A DNA stretch of 64,000 bases from Nicotiana tabacum (GCF_000715075.1 NC_134089.1:109499157-109563156); one strand, 5' to 3'. Numbered from the stretch's first letter, positions 1 to 10,471 are shown. Numbers and translations: made by a program. Notes: generated by a model from the letters alone, not told the origin.

Positions 1-375
1 TATTAAGAACTAAATTAAGTTATAAAATCGCAAATTAACTCCCAATAACAATTAACGCGCAATTAAGTAATAATTAAGCATAAAATTGTTCATTTGGACA
101 TTAAATGCTAAAAATGCAAAAGATGCCTATTTTTGTAATTTTTAATTTTTGTAAAACTAATTTAATTACTAACAATTGTAGAATTAAATCCTACATGCAA
201 AATGCGACATATTTTTGTATTTTTTATTAATTTAACAAATAAGCAAACACAGACAAATACAAATAATTATCTAAAAATATCACAAAAGTACTCAAAATTG
301 CACACCAAGGAAAATCATTTTATTTTGCATTTTTTGGGAGTATTTCTCATATAGGGCAAAAATCACGTGCTTACA
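1..375 (-). mobile_element. Element O 3' LTR, partial (first 375 bp in sense)
   Basis: Direct repeat of 12376-12749. The two copies differ by three substitutions and one 1-nt indel over about 375 bp, and both end at TTACA on the plus strand (TGTAA on the element strand). The sequence runs off the left edge. The low divergence points to a recent insertion. Confidence 0.9.
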
Positions 376-388
376 GCTGCCCCTCTTT
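376..388 (-). other. Polypurine tract of element O
   Basis: On the minus strand the purine run AAAGAGGGGCAG lies directly before the TGTAAGCACG start of the 3' LTR. This is where a plus-strand DNA primer would be made during reverse transcription. It fixes the orientation of O. Confidence 0.8.
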
Positions 389-506
389 GCCCGGAGACAC
401 GAAGGGTTTTCGTGCAAAGATAAAGCGAGCGATTTTTGCCCGTCTGAGTACTCCGTGTGAAGCATTTTTTGAAAAAGATTTAACCAAACCTTTTCTTCAA
501 AGGTTT

Positions 507-550
507 CCTGCATATCCCTGGCTAAAGGGGAATCAGGTTAATGTAGTTCG
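507..550 (-). other. Nested hairpin motif, copy 1
   Basis: Outer arms CTGCAT (508-513) and ATGTAG (541-546) pair with one G-T wobble. The inner arms are CCCT and AGGG (516-519, 526-529). The flank GAATCAGG then GTAGTTCGGG matches three other copies at 4867, 6187 and 7171. This is the most degenerate copy. Confidence 0.6.
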
Positions 551-1060
551 GGAAGTTTTGGTAGCTGGGACTACCGTGGGACTGCAATGTTACTGTTGTT
601 GCATGCTGTTATCACTGCTTACTGATCTCCTTATTACACCGTGCTTAAAATAAAACAAGAAGCTAGGCTAGATTGAAATTTGTTCTTGTTGCCTTGCTTT
701 CTTGTCGGCTTGTGCTTCTTCCGGTGCTTTTCTTCCTTGAACTTGGAATGATACTGGCCATTTGCTTTTCTGAATATCATTTTGCTCGGTCCGCTGGGGA
801 CATGGCTTTCTTCATTAAGCTTTTTTGCGGTTCCTCTGGTGGGTACGACTTTCTTCATCAGACTTGTTATGTTGGGCATGATTTAATGTTCACCAGCTGC
901 TTCTTTCAAGACGCCTCTTTTCTTCCTTTTGACTCAGGCACCTGAATTTGTGCTGGGATCTCTTGTTGCAACCTTCTGTTTCCCGGTGCTGGGGATTTTA
1001 TTGTTTCCTGCTGGGGATTCTTGTTGTAACCCTCTGTTTTATTATCTTCTGACTTGATCT

Positions 1061-1528
1061 TGAAATGTATGCCTTTGTTGTATGGGCGGGCTCCCAACTT
1101 CAACACTTGAAAATTAAAGACTGAAATGTATGCCTCTATTATCTGGGCGGGCTCCCAACTTCAACGCTTGAAACATAAAGACTGAATGTATGCCTCTGTT
1201 ATTATGGGCGGGCTCCCAACTTCAATGCTTGAAAGTAAAGACTGAATGTATGCCTCTGTTATCTGGGCGGGCTCCCAACTTCAATGCTTGAAAATAAAGA
1301 CTGGAATGTATGCCTCTGTTATCTGGGCGGGCTCCCAACTTCAATACTTGAAAATTAAAGACTGAATGTATGCCTCTGTTATCTGGGCGGGCTCCCAACT
1401 TCAACTCTGGAAATATAAAGACTGAATGTATGCCTCTGTTATCTGGGCGGGCTCCCAATTTCAACACTTGAAAGTAAAGACTGAAATATATGCCTCTGTT
1501 ATATGGGCGGGCTCCCAACTTCAATACT
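1061..1528. repeat. Tandem array 1, about 60-bp unit, 8 copies
   Basis: Units begin near 1061, 1122, 1183, 1243, 1302, 1363, 1423 and 1482. Each contains TATGCCTCTGTTAT then GGGCGGGCTCCCAACTTCAA. Open frames through this array on both strands are by-products of the repeat. It lies on the 3' LTR side of O, where Ogre elements are known to carry variable tandem repeats. Confidence 0.9.
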
Positions 1529-2425
1529 AACTTAGGAGGAAATGCCTCTCCTATGGGTAAAACTAAACTTAGGAGGAAATGCATCTCCTATGGGTAAAAC
1601 TAAACTTAGGAGGAAATGCATCTCCTACGGGTAACACTAAACCAAACTTAGGAGGAAATGCATCTCCTATGGGTAAAAATAAACTTTAAGGAAGTGTGTC
1701 TCCTATTGGGTACAATAAACTTAGGAAGTGCGTCTCCTGTGGGTACAATAAACTTAGGAAGTGCGTCTCCTATGGGTAAAACTTACTTAGGAAGTGCGTC
1801 TCCTATTGGTGAAACTATTCTTAGGAAGTGCGTCTCCTACTGGTGAAATAACTTATCTTAGGATGTGCGTCTCCTTAGGGAGTGCGTCTCCTATTGGTGA
1901 AACTAAACTTAGGAAGTGTGTCTCCTATTGGTGAAACCTTTTTTAGGAAGTGCGTCTCCTCTTGGTGAAACTAACTTAGGATGTGCGTCTCCTATTGGTG
2001 AAACTTTTTAGGAAGTGCGTCTCCTATTGGGTGAAATAAACATAGGATGTGCGTCTCCTATTGGTGAAACTTTTTAGGAAGTGCGTCTCCTGTGGTAAAA
2101 ACTGAACTTAGGAAGTGCGTCTCCTATGGGTAGAACTGAACTTAGGAAGTGCGTCTCCTATCGGTAGAACTGAAACAAACTTAGGAGGAAATGCATCTCC
2201 TATGGGTGAAACTAAAACCAACTTAGGAGGAAATGCATCTCCTATGGGTGAAACTAAAACCAACTTAGGAGGAAATGCATCTCCTATGGGTGAAACTAAA
2301 ACAAACTTAGGAGGAAATGCATCTCCTATGAGTGCAACTAAAACAAACTTAGGAGGAAATGCATCTCCTATGGATGAAACTAAAACAAACTTAGGAGGAA
2401 ATGCATCTCCTATGGGTAAAGACGT
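1529..2425. repeat. Tandem array 2, 33-36-bp unit, about 25 copies
   Basis: Two unit types alternate in blocks: AACTTAGGAGGAAATGCATC followed by TCCTATGGGT, and AACTTAGGAAGTGCG followed by TCTCCTAT. Both keep a short inverted repeat, TAGGA with TCCTA. The short type fills about 1680-2170; the long type flanks it on both sides. Open frames across it are shadows. Confidence 0.9.
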
Positions 2426-2672
2426 AGAATGTATTCCCTTGTTATACAGGTGGGCGCCTAATGGTAAAGACACAAAATGTATTCCCTTGTTATACAGGTG
2501 GGCGCCTAAAATTTGAAATGCACAGACAAAAGTATTCCTCTCGTTATTCAGGTGGGCGCCTGTCAAGAAATTTAAAGACTGAAATGTATTCCTCTCGTTA
2601 TACAGGTGGGCGCCTGGTAAGAAATTTAAAGACTGAAAGTATTCCTCTCGTTATACAGGTGGGCGCCTGGCA
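2426..2672. repeat. Tandem array 3, 48-54-bp unit, 5 copies
   Basis: Each unit contains TGTATTCCTCTCGTTATA then CAGGTGGGCGCCT, starting near 2427, 2475, 2528, 2580 and 2634. The core resembles the array-1 unit (TGTATGCCTCTGTTAT, GGGCGGGCTCCC), so arrays 1 and 3 look like diverged parts of one older array with array 2 between them. Confidence 0.85.
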
Positions 2673-2700
2673 TGGACAACAACTTTAAAAATAGAATCCT

Positions 2701-3480
2701 ATTCGAGGGCGGATGAACCCAAAATATCCTATTCGAGGGCGGATGAACCCAAAATATCCTATTCGAGGGCGGATGAACCCAAAATATCCTATTCGAGGGC
2801 GGATGAACCCAAAATATCCTATTCGAGGGCGGATGAACCCAAAATATCCTATTCGAGGGCGGATGAACACAAAATATCCTATTCGAGGGCGGATGAACCC
2901 AAAATATCCTATTCGAGGGCGGATGAACCCAAAATATCCTATTCGAGGGCGGATGAACCCAAAATATCCTATTCGAGGGCGGATGAACCCAAAATATCCT
3001 ACTCGAGGGCGGATGAACCCAAAATATCCTATTCGAGGGCGGATGAACCCAAAATATCCTGTTCGAGGGCGGACGAACCCAAAATATCCTGTTCGAGGGC
3101 GGACGAACCCAAAATATCCTGTTCGAGGGCGGACGAACCCAAAATATCCTGTTCGAGGGCGGACGAACCCAAAATATCCTGTTCGAGGGCGGACGAACCC
3201 AAAATATCCTGTTCGAGGGCGGACGAACCCAAAATATCCTGTTCGAGGGCGGACGAACCCAAAATATCCTGTTCGAGGGCGGACGAACCCAAAATATCCT
3301 GTTCGAGGGCGGACGAACCCAAAATATCCTGTTCGAGGGCGGACGAACCCAAAATATCCTGTTCGAGGGCGGACGAACCCAAAATATCCTGTTCGAGGGC
3401 GGACGAACCCAAAATATCCTGTTCGAGGGCGGACGAACCCAAAATATCCTATTCGAGGGCGGATGAACCCAAAATATCCT
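2701..3480. repeat. Tandem array 4, exact 30-bp unit, 26 copies
   Basis: Exactly 780 bp, 26 units with no length change. Units 1-12 and 26 carry ATTCGAGGGCGGATGAACCC; units 13-25 carry GTTCGAGGGCGGACGAACCC. All end AAAATATCCT. Single variants occur at 2851-2880 and at 3001. The unit length is a multiple of three and lacks stops, which creates a long open frame of no coding meaning. Direct abutment without spacers excludes a CRISPR array. Confidence 0.97.
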
Positions 3481-4860
3481 TAAGGCTTGAAAATGTCTTA
3501 CCTCAACACTTGCTGGGGATTATTTACTTACCTGCTGGGGGATAAAATGTTATCAGCTGGGGGTACCTGACTTCCAGAAAATTTTTCTAAATGGAAGGAA
3601 AATTTTCTGCCCCAGTTTGATAATATCCCTTGTGGCATGCAGTTCTGGCATCAATGCCATTTCCGTTACCTGCTTCAAATCAAACAAAATTTTGTTAGTT
3701 TAAAACGCGGTGGTTGGTTATGATACTCCTACTGGGATGGCTTTCCCTTTCTCTCTTCCTTGCTCTGTGCTCCACAACTTGTTGGGGATGATATTATGTG
3801 CTGGGGATAATCCCTTCCTGCTGGGGATATCCCTCTTCTTTCGTGGCATAGCTCGAAAACTGGCATTTCCCCGACCTTTTAGTCTAGCATGAATTTCCCC
3901 AAATCATGCACACTGCTTTCTTTGCTTTGTTCATGGGCCTTGGCCTTGAGGTTTATAACTTTTGGTAAAGGCGATGGTATCCCTCTTGACACTTGTTAAT
4001 CTTTTTGTCAACTCCCTTTTGGGGATATCTTTTTGACACTGGCCTCGCGCTTGTTCCTTGACGACTATACCATTTGGGTGCACTAGTCAGATCTCATCTG
4101 GCATAATTGGAAAGCTGATGGCATATTTTGAAGTCAATTCACACTTGTTCTGACCAGACAGACTCTATTGGGGATTTTTCTATGAAAGGAAAAAGATAAA
4201 AAAGGAACAGAATAAAAAGACCAAGGGAAAGACGACTCTTTAACAAAAGAAACTATAAATAAAACCTATCAAATGCAGATACCGACTCTAATGGCCATGA
4301 CATGCGCATGTGGCCTATCATTTACCGTCAATCATCTTTCAAGATCTTCAATTGGCGATTCCCCATCGGATTCTTAATCTTATTCGACTTGTAGTGCCCG
4401 AAGGGTTTTCGCTATCAAGTCTCTCTCATTTTTTGTTCCTCTCTCAGCTTTCATCGCCTTATGGTGCCTGTGAAGGTTTTCACTAATAAGACTCTCTCGT
4501 TTTATATATCTCTCCAGCTGGGGATTTTGGAGTGTTTCTGGTATGACTCTTTCTGTTGGAGATTAGAGTCCTTTCTGCTGTGGAACAGAATGTTATGTTC
4601 GCCGGTAAGACTCTTCATTTGTTTGACTTGGCATCTTTTGAAGACTGATCAGAAGGTCTTTCTTTGGACCGTAATGTGGGTTTTGGATAGGGCTAGAAAG
4701 AAAGGGTATTAAAGGCTCAAAAGTCCATCGATTCTGGGTTATTAATTACAACTTTCGGAACCAGATTTATTTACAACGAACGCAACCTCTGCCCCAGTTT
4801 CTTGCTTGGGGATATCTTAATTGAATTTTTTTTTATTTTTCAAAACTATGACCGAGCCGT
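3481..4860. other. Non-coding interior of O with repeated CTGGGGAT words
   Basis: No gene is visible. The word CTGGGGAT or a close variant recurs (3512, 3533, 3783, 3801, 3820, 4518, 4807, with more near 989 and 1010). A near-palindrome with core ACATGCGCATGT lies at 4292-4314. A degenerate repeat around GAAGGGTTTTCGCTA is at about 4399 and 4470. Confidence 0.6.
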
Positions 4861-4866
4861 GAAGCG

Positions 4867-4904
4867 CCTACGTATCCTCTTTGAGGAATCAGGTCAAACG
4901 TAGT
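4867..4904 (-). other. Nested hairpin motif, copy 2
   Basis: Outer arms CTACGT (4868-4873) and ACGTAG (4898-4903) are a perfect six-base match. Inner arms TCCTC (4875-4879) and GAGGA (4883-4887) enclose a three-base loop. The text between the stems, AATCAGGTCA, is shared with the other copies. Confidence 0.75.
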
Positions 4905-4910
4905 TCCCAA

Positions 4911-5025
4911 TTCCTCTTTTTTCATTTGACTTTCCTTTTCTTTTTTTTTCTTCTCTTTTTCATCATTTTTCTTTCCTTCTTTTTTCATTTTTCTTTTGTC
5001 GTTTTGTTGATTTTTTTTTTAGTTG
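4911..5025. repeat. Pyrimidine tract (purine-rich in element sense)
   Basis: An almost unbroken run of T with scattered C, next to hairpin copy 2. A similar tract lies beside copy 3. It may be simple slippage-prone sequence. Confidence 0.8.
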
Positions 5026-6045
5026 CTACTGATTCCGAACGAGGGGTATGAAAGAAAATAAATAAGGCTCAAAAGGGGTAACGAAGGATAAAGTGTTTAG
5101 GTAGCAGAACAAAATGCCTTCGTCATTCCAGTCTTCAAAACATGCCAAGTGCAAACAACACAATTAAACAATAGATTTATAGTCTCTTCCGATGGTGCTG
5201 GACTTGACAATTATGTTAAACATTTGCTTTTTCCTTTGTCATTTCTAAAGCACCGTTGGGCGACACTCTCATTATCATGAATGACCCTCATGCCAATTTG
5301 GCGAATCTTGCTTTTAAACGGTTCTCTTTGTGTTTAACTTGCCCCAGTTCCACATGACTCGAGCTCTGAATAATCTCAAACCGTCCTTATTTTCTTTAAA
5401 TGGTTTGATCGCCTTTCTGGGGTTTTATGATTAACTTTAAAGACCAGGCCCAAACTGTGTGCGCATGTCATGTCCCTAGAATCGGCATTGAATCAAAAAT
5501 GATAAAAGGACTAAACAAAAAGATGACTGGAAATAAATAGAAGACCGGATTTTGTATTAGATTACCGGTGAAATGGTTTGAAAAAATAAAAACAAACCGG
5601 AATAAAAATCCTAAACAACCTGGACAAAACTTAAACAAACCGCTATGACAAAACGGAAAGATATTGACACAAAACAAATCCGAATTACAATCCTAATAAT
5701 CCGATCAACAGAAATGACAACAAAATAAGCCACCAACAAGCTTCTCTCTTGCCGACCAAGGAACGAAGCGTCCTCCCCACTTTATCAAAACTGGCATCTT
5801 AGCCACTGAACTTCGCATCAATACTGCCAAGACCATTACCAGCTTCAATATCATCAACCTCCGTCAGCAAGTCCCCAATAGGATTCGAGTGCTTCTGTTA
5901 TCAGGCCTGATCCCAGCAGAGTGTGTATCATGAGATGCAAGCAAAGGATTCTGGGTGTCATTGTCTGGCTTACCACAAACCAACCACATTAACTTTATTT
6001 GCAAAACAAACAGGTTAGAATGGACTCAGTCGGTCCTCATTATTG
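5026..6045. other. Non-coding interior of O, nothing recognised
   Basis: No reading frame with family resemblance is seen on either strand. Composition is mixed and AT-rich, with short open frames only and no obvious tandem repeat. Confidence 0.5.
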
Positions 6046-6163
6046 ACAACATCTTTTTTTCTTTTTCTCTTTTCGATGTTTTTCTTTTTTTTTCTTTTTT
6101 TTTTCCGCTTTTTCTTTTTCATTCTTTTTTTTTCATTTCTTTTTTTTTGCTTTTCTTTTTGCT
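6046..6163. repeat. Pyrimidine tract beside hairpin copy 3
   Basis: T-rich with interspersed C, for example CTTTTTCTTTTTC. The open frame here encodes only F, S, L and is low-complexity. Confidence 0.8.
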
Positions 6164-6186
6164 GTGGTCGAATCTTATGGAGATTG

Positions 6187-6227
6187 CCTACGTATCATGA
6201 CCCCGCATGAATCAGACCTTGCGTAGT
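6187..6227 (-). other. Nested hairpin motif, copy 3
   Basis: Outer arms CTACG (6188-6192) and CGTAG (6222-6226). Inner arms TCATG (6195-6199) and CATGA (6206-6210) with loop ACCCCG. The inner stem differs in sequence from copies 2 and 4 but still pairs, while the flanks GCCTACGTATC and GTAGTTCGG are conserved. Confidence 0.75.
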
Positions 6228-6419
6228 TCGGACCAATAAAAGATAAACAATACTAAACACATTTTTTTTATTTAAAACAAACTGGGTTTCAAGGATTTAA
6301 AGATGACCCACAAACTTGAAAATCAAACAACCCGCATATTCTAGTCAAAAGATTTATAAACTTCAAAACAAATGGCCAACTCCCTTTCTCTGTTTGACAA
6401 ATACAACCGAACGGTTATT

Positions 6420-7085
6420 TTTTGCAAACGTGGCCCCTTCCAAATTTTACATGAATTTTGAGGCCGGGGAGGATTATTTTATGACACTTTAACAAACTTG
6501 TCCATTCTTTTACGAAAATAACCTTTCGACAACTGAAAAATACTCTAAGGCTATTTCGGCAAGAACGGTTTAAGACACTGCCGAAGCTGGCTCGACTTAT
6601 TTTTTACTAAAATCCAAATGGTATTTCACCTGACCGCTACTCTTTGTTTTTTTTCTTTTCAAATTACAATAAAAACGTGGTGTTGCAAACACGGCCCTTC
6701 AATGCCTCGGGGACGAAGATTTTGAAGGCTGTGTGGGTCAATTGGACCAAATTTAAAACAATGACCCAAAGGTGGCTGTTTATACAAAGTCAGCCTTCTG
6801 GCGTCCCTTTCGGGAACATTCGGCTATTTATGACAAAACAACATCACCTGACTTATTTGTGACTCTTTTTATCGATTTTCAGATTTAGAAAACTCAATAT
6901 TGCAAACACGGCCTGTCAACGTCTCGGGGACGAAGATATTTAAAGTTGTGGGGGTCAACTGGACCAAATCTTTAATGTGACCCAAAGAGTGGCTGTTTAT
7001 GCAAGGTCAGCCTTCCGGCGTCCCTTTCGGGAACATTCGGCTATGTTTTGACAAAACAGCATCACCCGACTTCTTTATGACAGAA
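6420..7085. repeat. About 200-bp direct repeat, two good copies and one partial
   Basis: Copies at about 6671-6862 and 6898-7085 share GCAAACACGGCC, CTCGGGGACGAAGAT, GACCCAAAG, TGGCTGTTTAT and CCCTTTCGGGAACATTCGGC. A partial, diverged copy is at about 6421-6490. No coding function is apparent. Confidence 0.8.
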
Positions 7086-7170
7086 TTAAAATTTTGACAC
7101 ATCTTTTTATTATTATTTATTTGTTTTTGGCTTTTTAGCAAAAGGGTGGGGTTGGACCCGATGAGGGTTG

Positions 7171-7211
7171 CCTACGTATCTCACATCCGGTGAGAATCAA
7201 ACCCGCGTAGT
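7171..7211 (-). other. Nested hairpin motif, copy 4
   Basis: Outer arms CTACG (7172-7176) and CGTAG (7206-7210). Inner arms TCTCAC (7179-7184) and GTGAGA (7190-7195), a perfect six-base stem, with loop ATCCG. The flanks match copies 2 and 3. Confidence 0.75.
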
Positions 7212-7224
7212 TCGGGCAATCAAG

Positions 7225-7960
7225 AATAAGTAGATGAACTAACTTTTTTTTTTAATTTTGCGAAAGAACTACTCTGAAAGAAGAAAGGAAGTATTTTTTT
7301 TTATAGATTTTCTTTTTTTAAAAGAAAGACTTCTAAGATATTTTTTTTTTTATTCTAAAGAAAAGAAGAAAATATTTTTCGGAATTTTACCTTTAATAAA
7401 AGAAATGCTTCTCAAAATGTTTTTTGACTTTTGAATTTTCTTTTTAATTTTGAAAGAAGAATCAAAGTATTTTCGGATTTTTTATTTATTTTAAAAATAA
7501 AAAATAAAAAATTAGAAAGACTTTCTAAAGAAGTCCATAATGGAAAATATTTTTGGATTTTTTTTGTTTTGAAAATTGGGGGTCTAAAAACTTTTCTAGA
7601 CTTTTTGGCAAGACAAATATTTTTGCAACAAATAAAGACATATATATATTTTTTTGGAAATTAAAAAAACTTTTGGATTTATATATATATACATATATAT
7701 TTGTGACAAATAAAAAAAGACTCTTTTTATTATTTTTTATTTTTGCATTTTCATAAACAAATAAAAAAATATTTTTTTTAAAAATAAGACTCTTTTCATG
7801 GCAAAACAAACTATTTTCTTTTCTATTTTTTTTTTGAAAAACAAAACAGAACAATGATGTTTTTTTTAAAATATTTTTCCTTTTAATAAAACAAACTAAA
7901 CATTTTTTTTCTCATTTTCTTAAAATTTCGACAGAGTTTTGACAGTATTCGGGCATTTGG
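7225..7960. repeat. Low-complexity A/T-rich stretch
   Basis: Long T and A runs broken by short AG or GA words. Frames here are rich in F, K and N and look like composition effects. Confidence 0.7.
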
Positions 7961-8570
7961 TTTTATTCAAAAATAAGCAATCAATTCTCTAACCGCTATT
8001 TCCTTTTTTTTCGCATTTCAAAATATTATTCCTGATATTCACAAGACAGTCAACACACAAGTCTGAATCAAATAAATGCGCAAGTAGTAGCAAGTAAGAT
8101 GCATAAGGATGGTCATTTCCATTTTTGGTACACCTGTCCTAGACAGACCCAACCCCTGTGTTGAGCCTCCAAAGTCAAATGCACGTGATGCAAATAAACG
8201 TTCCTACTAGGGATCCGGCATGAAGCTGAGTTATTCTAGGTTCATAACCTGGGTATTTGTTCTAGACTGTGTACCCGAGCGGACAACTCGAGTCGAGGAG
8301 GGGGCTACGTACCGGGGACCCGCGGGATCGTCCGGCTTTGTAACTTATCCGGCCTCTTTCTTATTTCAGGTATCGACACTAACAAAATAGGGAGTCTCGG
8401 CAGTGAGCTTCTCCCCGGAGGTAAGAAGAGAATGGTTTCGGCATAGTTTATATGTACAGTTCAAATAATATCAAAGAGATAAAAGCAGCATTTAGCACAT
8501 TAGGCTCAAACATGTAAAAATCACATAAAACCAAATATAACAATTTATCTAAGCTTGAATTTCTAACCCT
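7961..8570 (-). other. Leader region of element O
   Basis: In element sense this follows the primer site, where a gag leader would be. No reading frame or recognised motif was found. It contains a GC-rich patch near 8305-8345. Confidence 0.4.
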
Positions 8571-8610
8571 GAACCAGTGGTTCTGGGTTTAATCCCCAGC
8601 AGAGTCGCCA
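8571..8610 (-). other. tRNA-Arg primer binding site, unusually long match
   Basis: On the element strand, TGGCGACTCTGCTGGGGA starts four bases (GCTC) after the LTR end. This complements the 3' end of a plant tRNA-Arg, including CCA. Similarity appears to continue for about 40 nt: the plus strand keeps the T-arm pattern CTGGG-TTTAAT-CCCCAG and GAACCAG upstream. The tRNA comparison is from memory. It is not a tRNA gene because the 5' half is absent. Confidence 0.85.
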
Positions 8611-8983
8611 GAGCTGTCACACCTCCTTTTTACTCACCCGAGAGGGCGCAAGGGAGTTTTTTCCAATTAAAGGACAATCAAAACGGGATTTGTTTATTTA
8701 TTTCAGAGTCGCCACTTGGGAGATTTAGGGTGTCCCGAGTCACCAATTTTAATCCCGAATCGAGGAAAAGAATGACTCTATATTACAGTCTGCGTACCAG
8801 AAATCCGGATAAGGAATTCTGTTAACCCGGGAGAAGGTGTTAGGCATTCCCGAGTTCCGTGGTTCTAGCACGGTCGCTCAACTGTATATTTGGCTTATTT
8901 ATCTGATTTTAAATACAATATGAACTTATGTGCAAATTTTATCTTTCAACCGCTTTTATCATTTACTGTTATTTTTATCAAGA

Positions 8984-9582
8984 ATTGCAACGTTATAAAA
9001 ATGTATCTCGAACCACGTTACAATCAATGTACCCGTGGTGGTCGACACACTTTGACTCCGTTGAGATTTGGATTTGGGTCACATCAATGTGCACCCGAGT
9101 TTAAGGAAATTAAATTATTAAAGGCGCGCCTAAAGCGACTAGCGTATTTATTTTGGGTAGGACCGTGGAATTTTACTAAACGGTCCATCCCGAAGTCTAA
9201 ACAATTTTTAAAGCAAATATTTACTGAGGGCCCCGCAATTTGTATTTTATTTGGCGAGGCTCATCTCATTCTTATTTTTTAAAATGAATTTGCAACGTCA
9301 TGGACATGCATCTCGAACCACGTCACAATCAATGTACCCGTGATTAGAAACACATTTCGGCTCCGTTGAGAATTGGATTTGGGTCACATAAATGTGCACC
9401 CGAGTTTAAGAAGGTAAGATTTATTAAGGCGCGTCCTAAAGAGTCTAACGTATTGTTATTTTAGGAAGAGGCCGTGAAGGTTCATTAAACGGCTAAATCC
9501 AAAGTCTAGTCAATGGTTATGTATTTTATTGAGGGCCCCAGCGGTTTGTGATTTATTTGGCAAGGCTCGTCTCATTTTTATT
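8984..9582. repeat. About 300-bp direct duplication inside the O LTR
   Basis: Copies at about 8984-9283 and 9287-9582 share CTCGAACCACGT, CAATCAATGTACCCGTG, TCCGTTGAGA, TTTGGGTCACAT, GTGCACCCGAGTTTAAG and GAGGGCCCC in the same order. Moderately diverged, so older than the insertion of O. Confidence 0.8.
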
Positions 9583-10462
9583 TTAAAGGATAAACCTATA
9601 GTGACTACATTTTTCTATTAAATTCGTCTCTAAAAATAAAAGAAAATCTCTTAATTATTTACATGCTGAAAAAAAAATGTAACTTATTAGTTATTAGTTT
9701 GACTAATGTGAACGAGAAATTGCGATCGAGTTTGTACAAGGAAAACTGCTTTAATTCTACATTCTATTATTTACTAATGCTATAACATGAGATAGATACA
9801 CAATAATATCAAAGCAGATTAATTATTCTTCAAATAATTTAAACTAGCATTATTAGATGAAGAAATCATACATATGCAGCCTCATTACTCATTAATTAAT
9901 CGACTATATTTTTATACAAAGAAAGGAAAATTAATATTCAAAAACAGATCCAAACAAAAGAATTCAACAGGAACAAGAGCCTGATTAATATTTCATTTTT
10001 CGCTTCAAGCCAAGAGTGTACAAATGTGTACCTGGAAACAGCAGTACAAGAACAAAAGAAGTAGGAGTCAGCAACAGTAATAACGCGGCGACAGCAGGTT
10101 CAGCAACACCGCAAAACCAGTAACAACCAGTAGAATAACCCAGCAACGGATTGAAAAATCAGCAGTGCCAAAGTGCAATCACAATCAAAGCAGAGAAGAG
10201 AAAAGATACGAGATGCAGTAGCTTCGGATTTTTGAATAACACTCGAAGAAAAACAAACAGAATTGTTCGAGTGAAAGTTCAAATTGTCTTTCTCTTCTAC
10301 TATCACAAACTCTCTCAAATATCAAAGTATGTCAACTCTCCAAGTCTCTCTTAATAATATTCAAGTTCTAAAAACTCTCTTCTTTTTTCTCTCAAAAAAA
10401 ATCTTCTAAATGTTCTCCTTCTAGTCCCTAAAAACCTCTCCCTAAAATGTGTCAAATGACCC

Positions 10463-10471
10463 TATATATAT
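10463..10471 (-). promoter_or_regulatory. Candidate TATA box of the O LTR
   Basis: TATATATA on the minus strand inside the LTR, about 2.3 kb from its 5' end and directly downstream of a tandem repeat. It would mark the U3/R transition. There is no transcript evidence in the window. Confidence 0.5.

Noticed and set aside
1222..2566. Several open frames of 60-150 codons in arrays 1 and 2
   Set aside because: Repetitive peptides follow the DNA repeats on both strands.
2701..3480. CRISPR-like regular array
   Set aside because: Units abut with no spacers, and the context is plant retrotransposons.
2713..3483. 256-codon open frame and its 137-codon antisense partner
   Set aside because: Product of a 30-bp unit without stops; every frame stays open for that reason.
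7525..7854. F/K/N-rich minus-strand frame of 109 codons
   Set aside because: Low-complexity A/T tract.
8571..8610. tRNA-Arg gene
   Set aside because: Only the 3' half is present, next to an LTR end; explained as a primer site.
8890..9282. 130-codon plus-strand frame in the O LTR
   Set aside because: Antisense to the element, covers one half of a duplicated segment, and the other half is not open.
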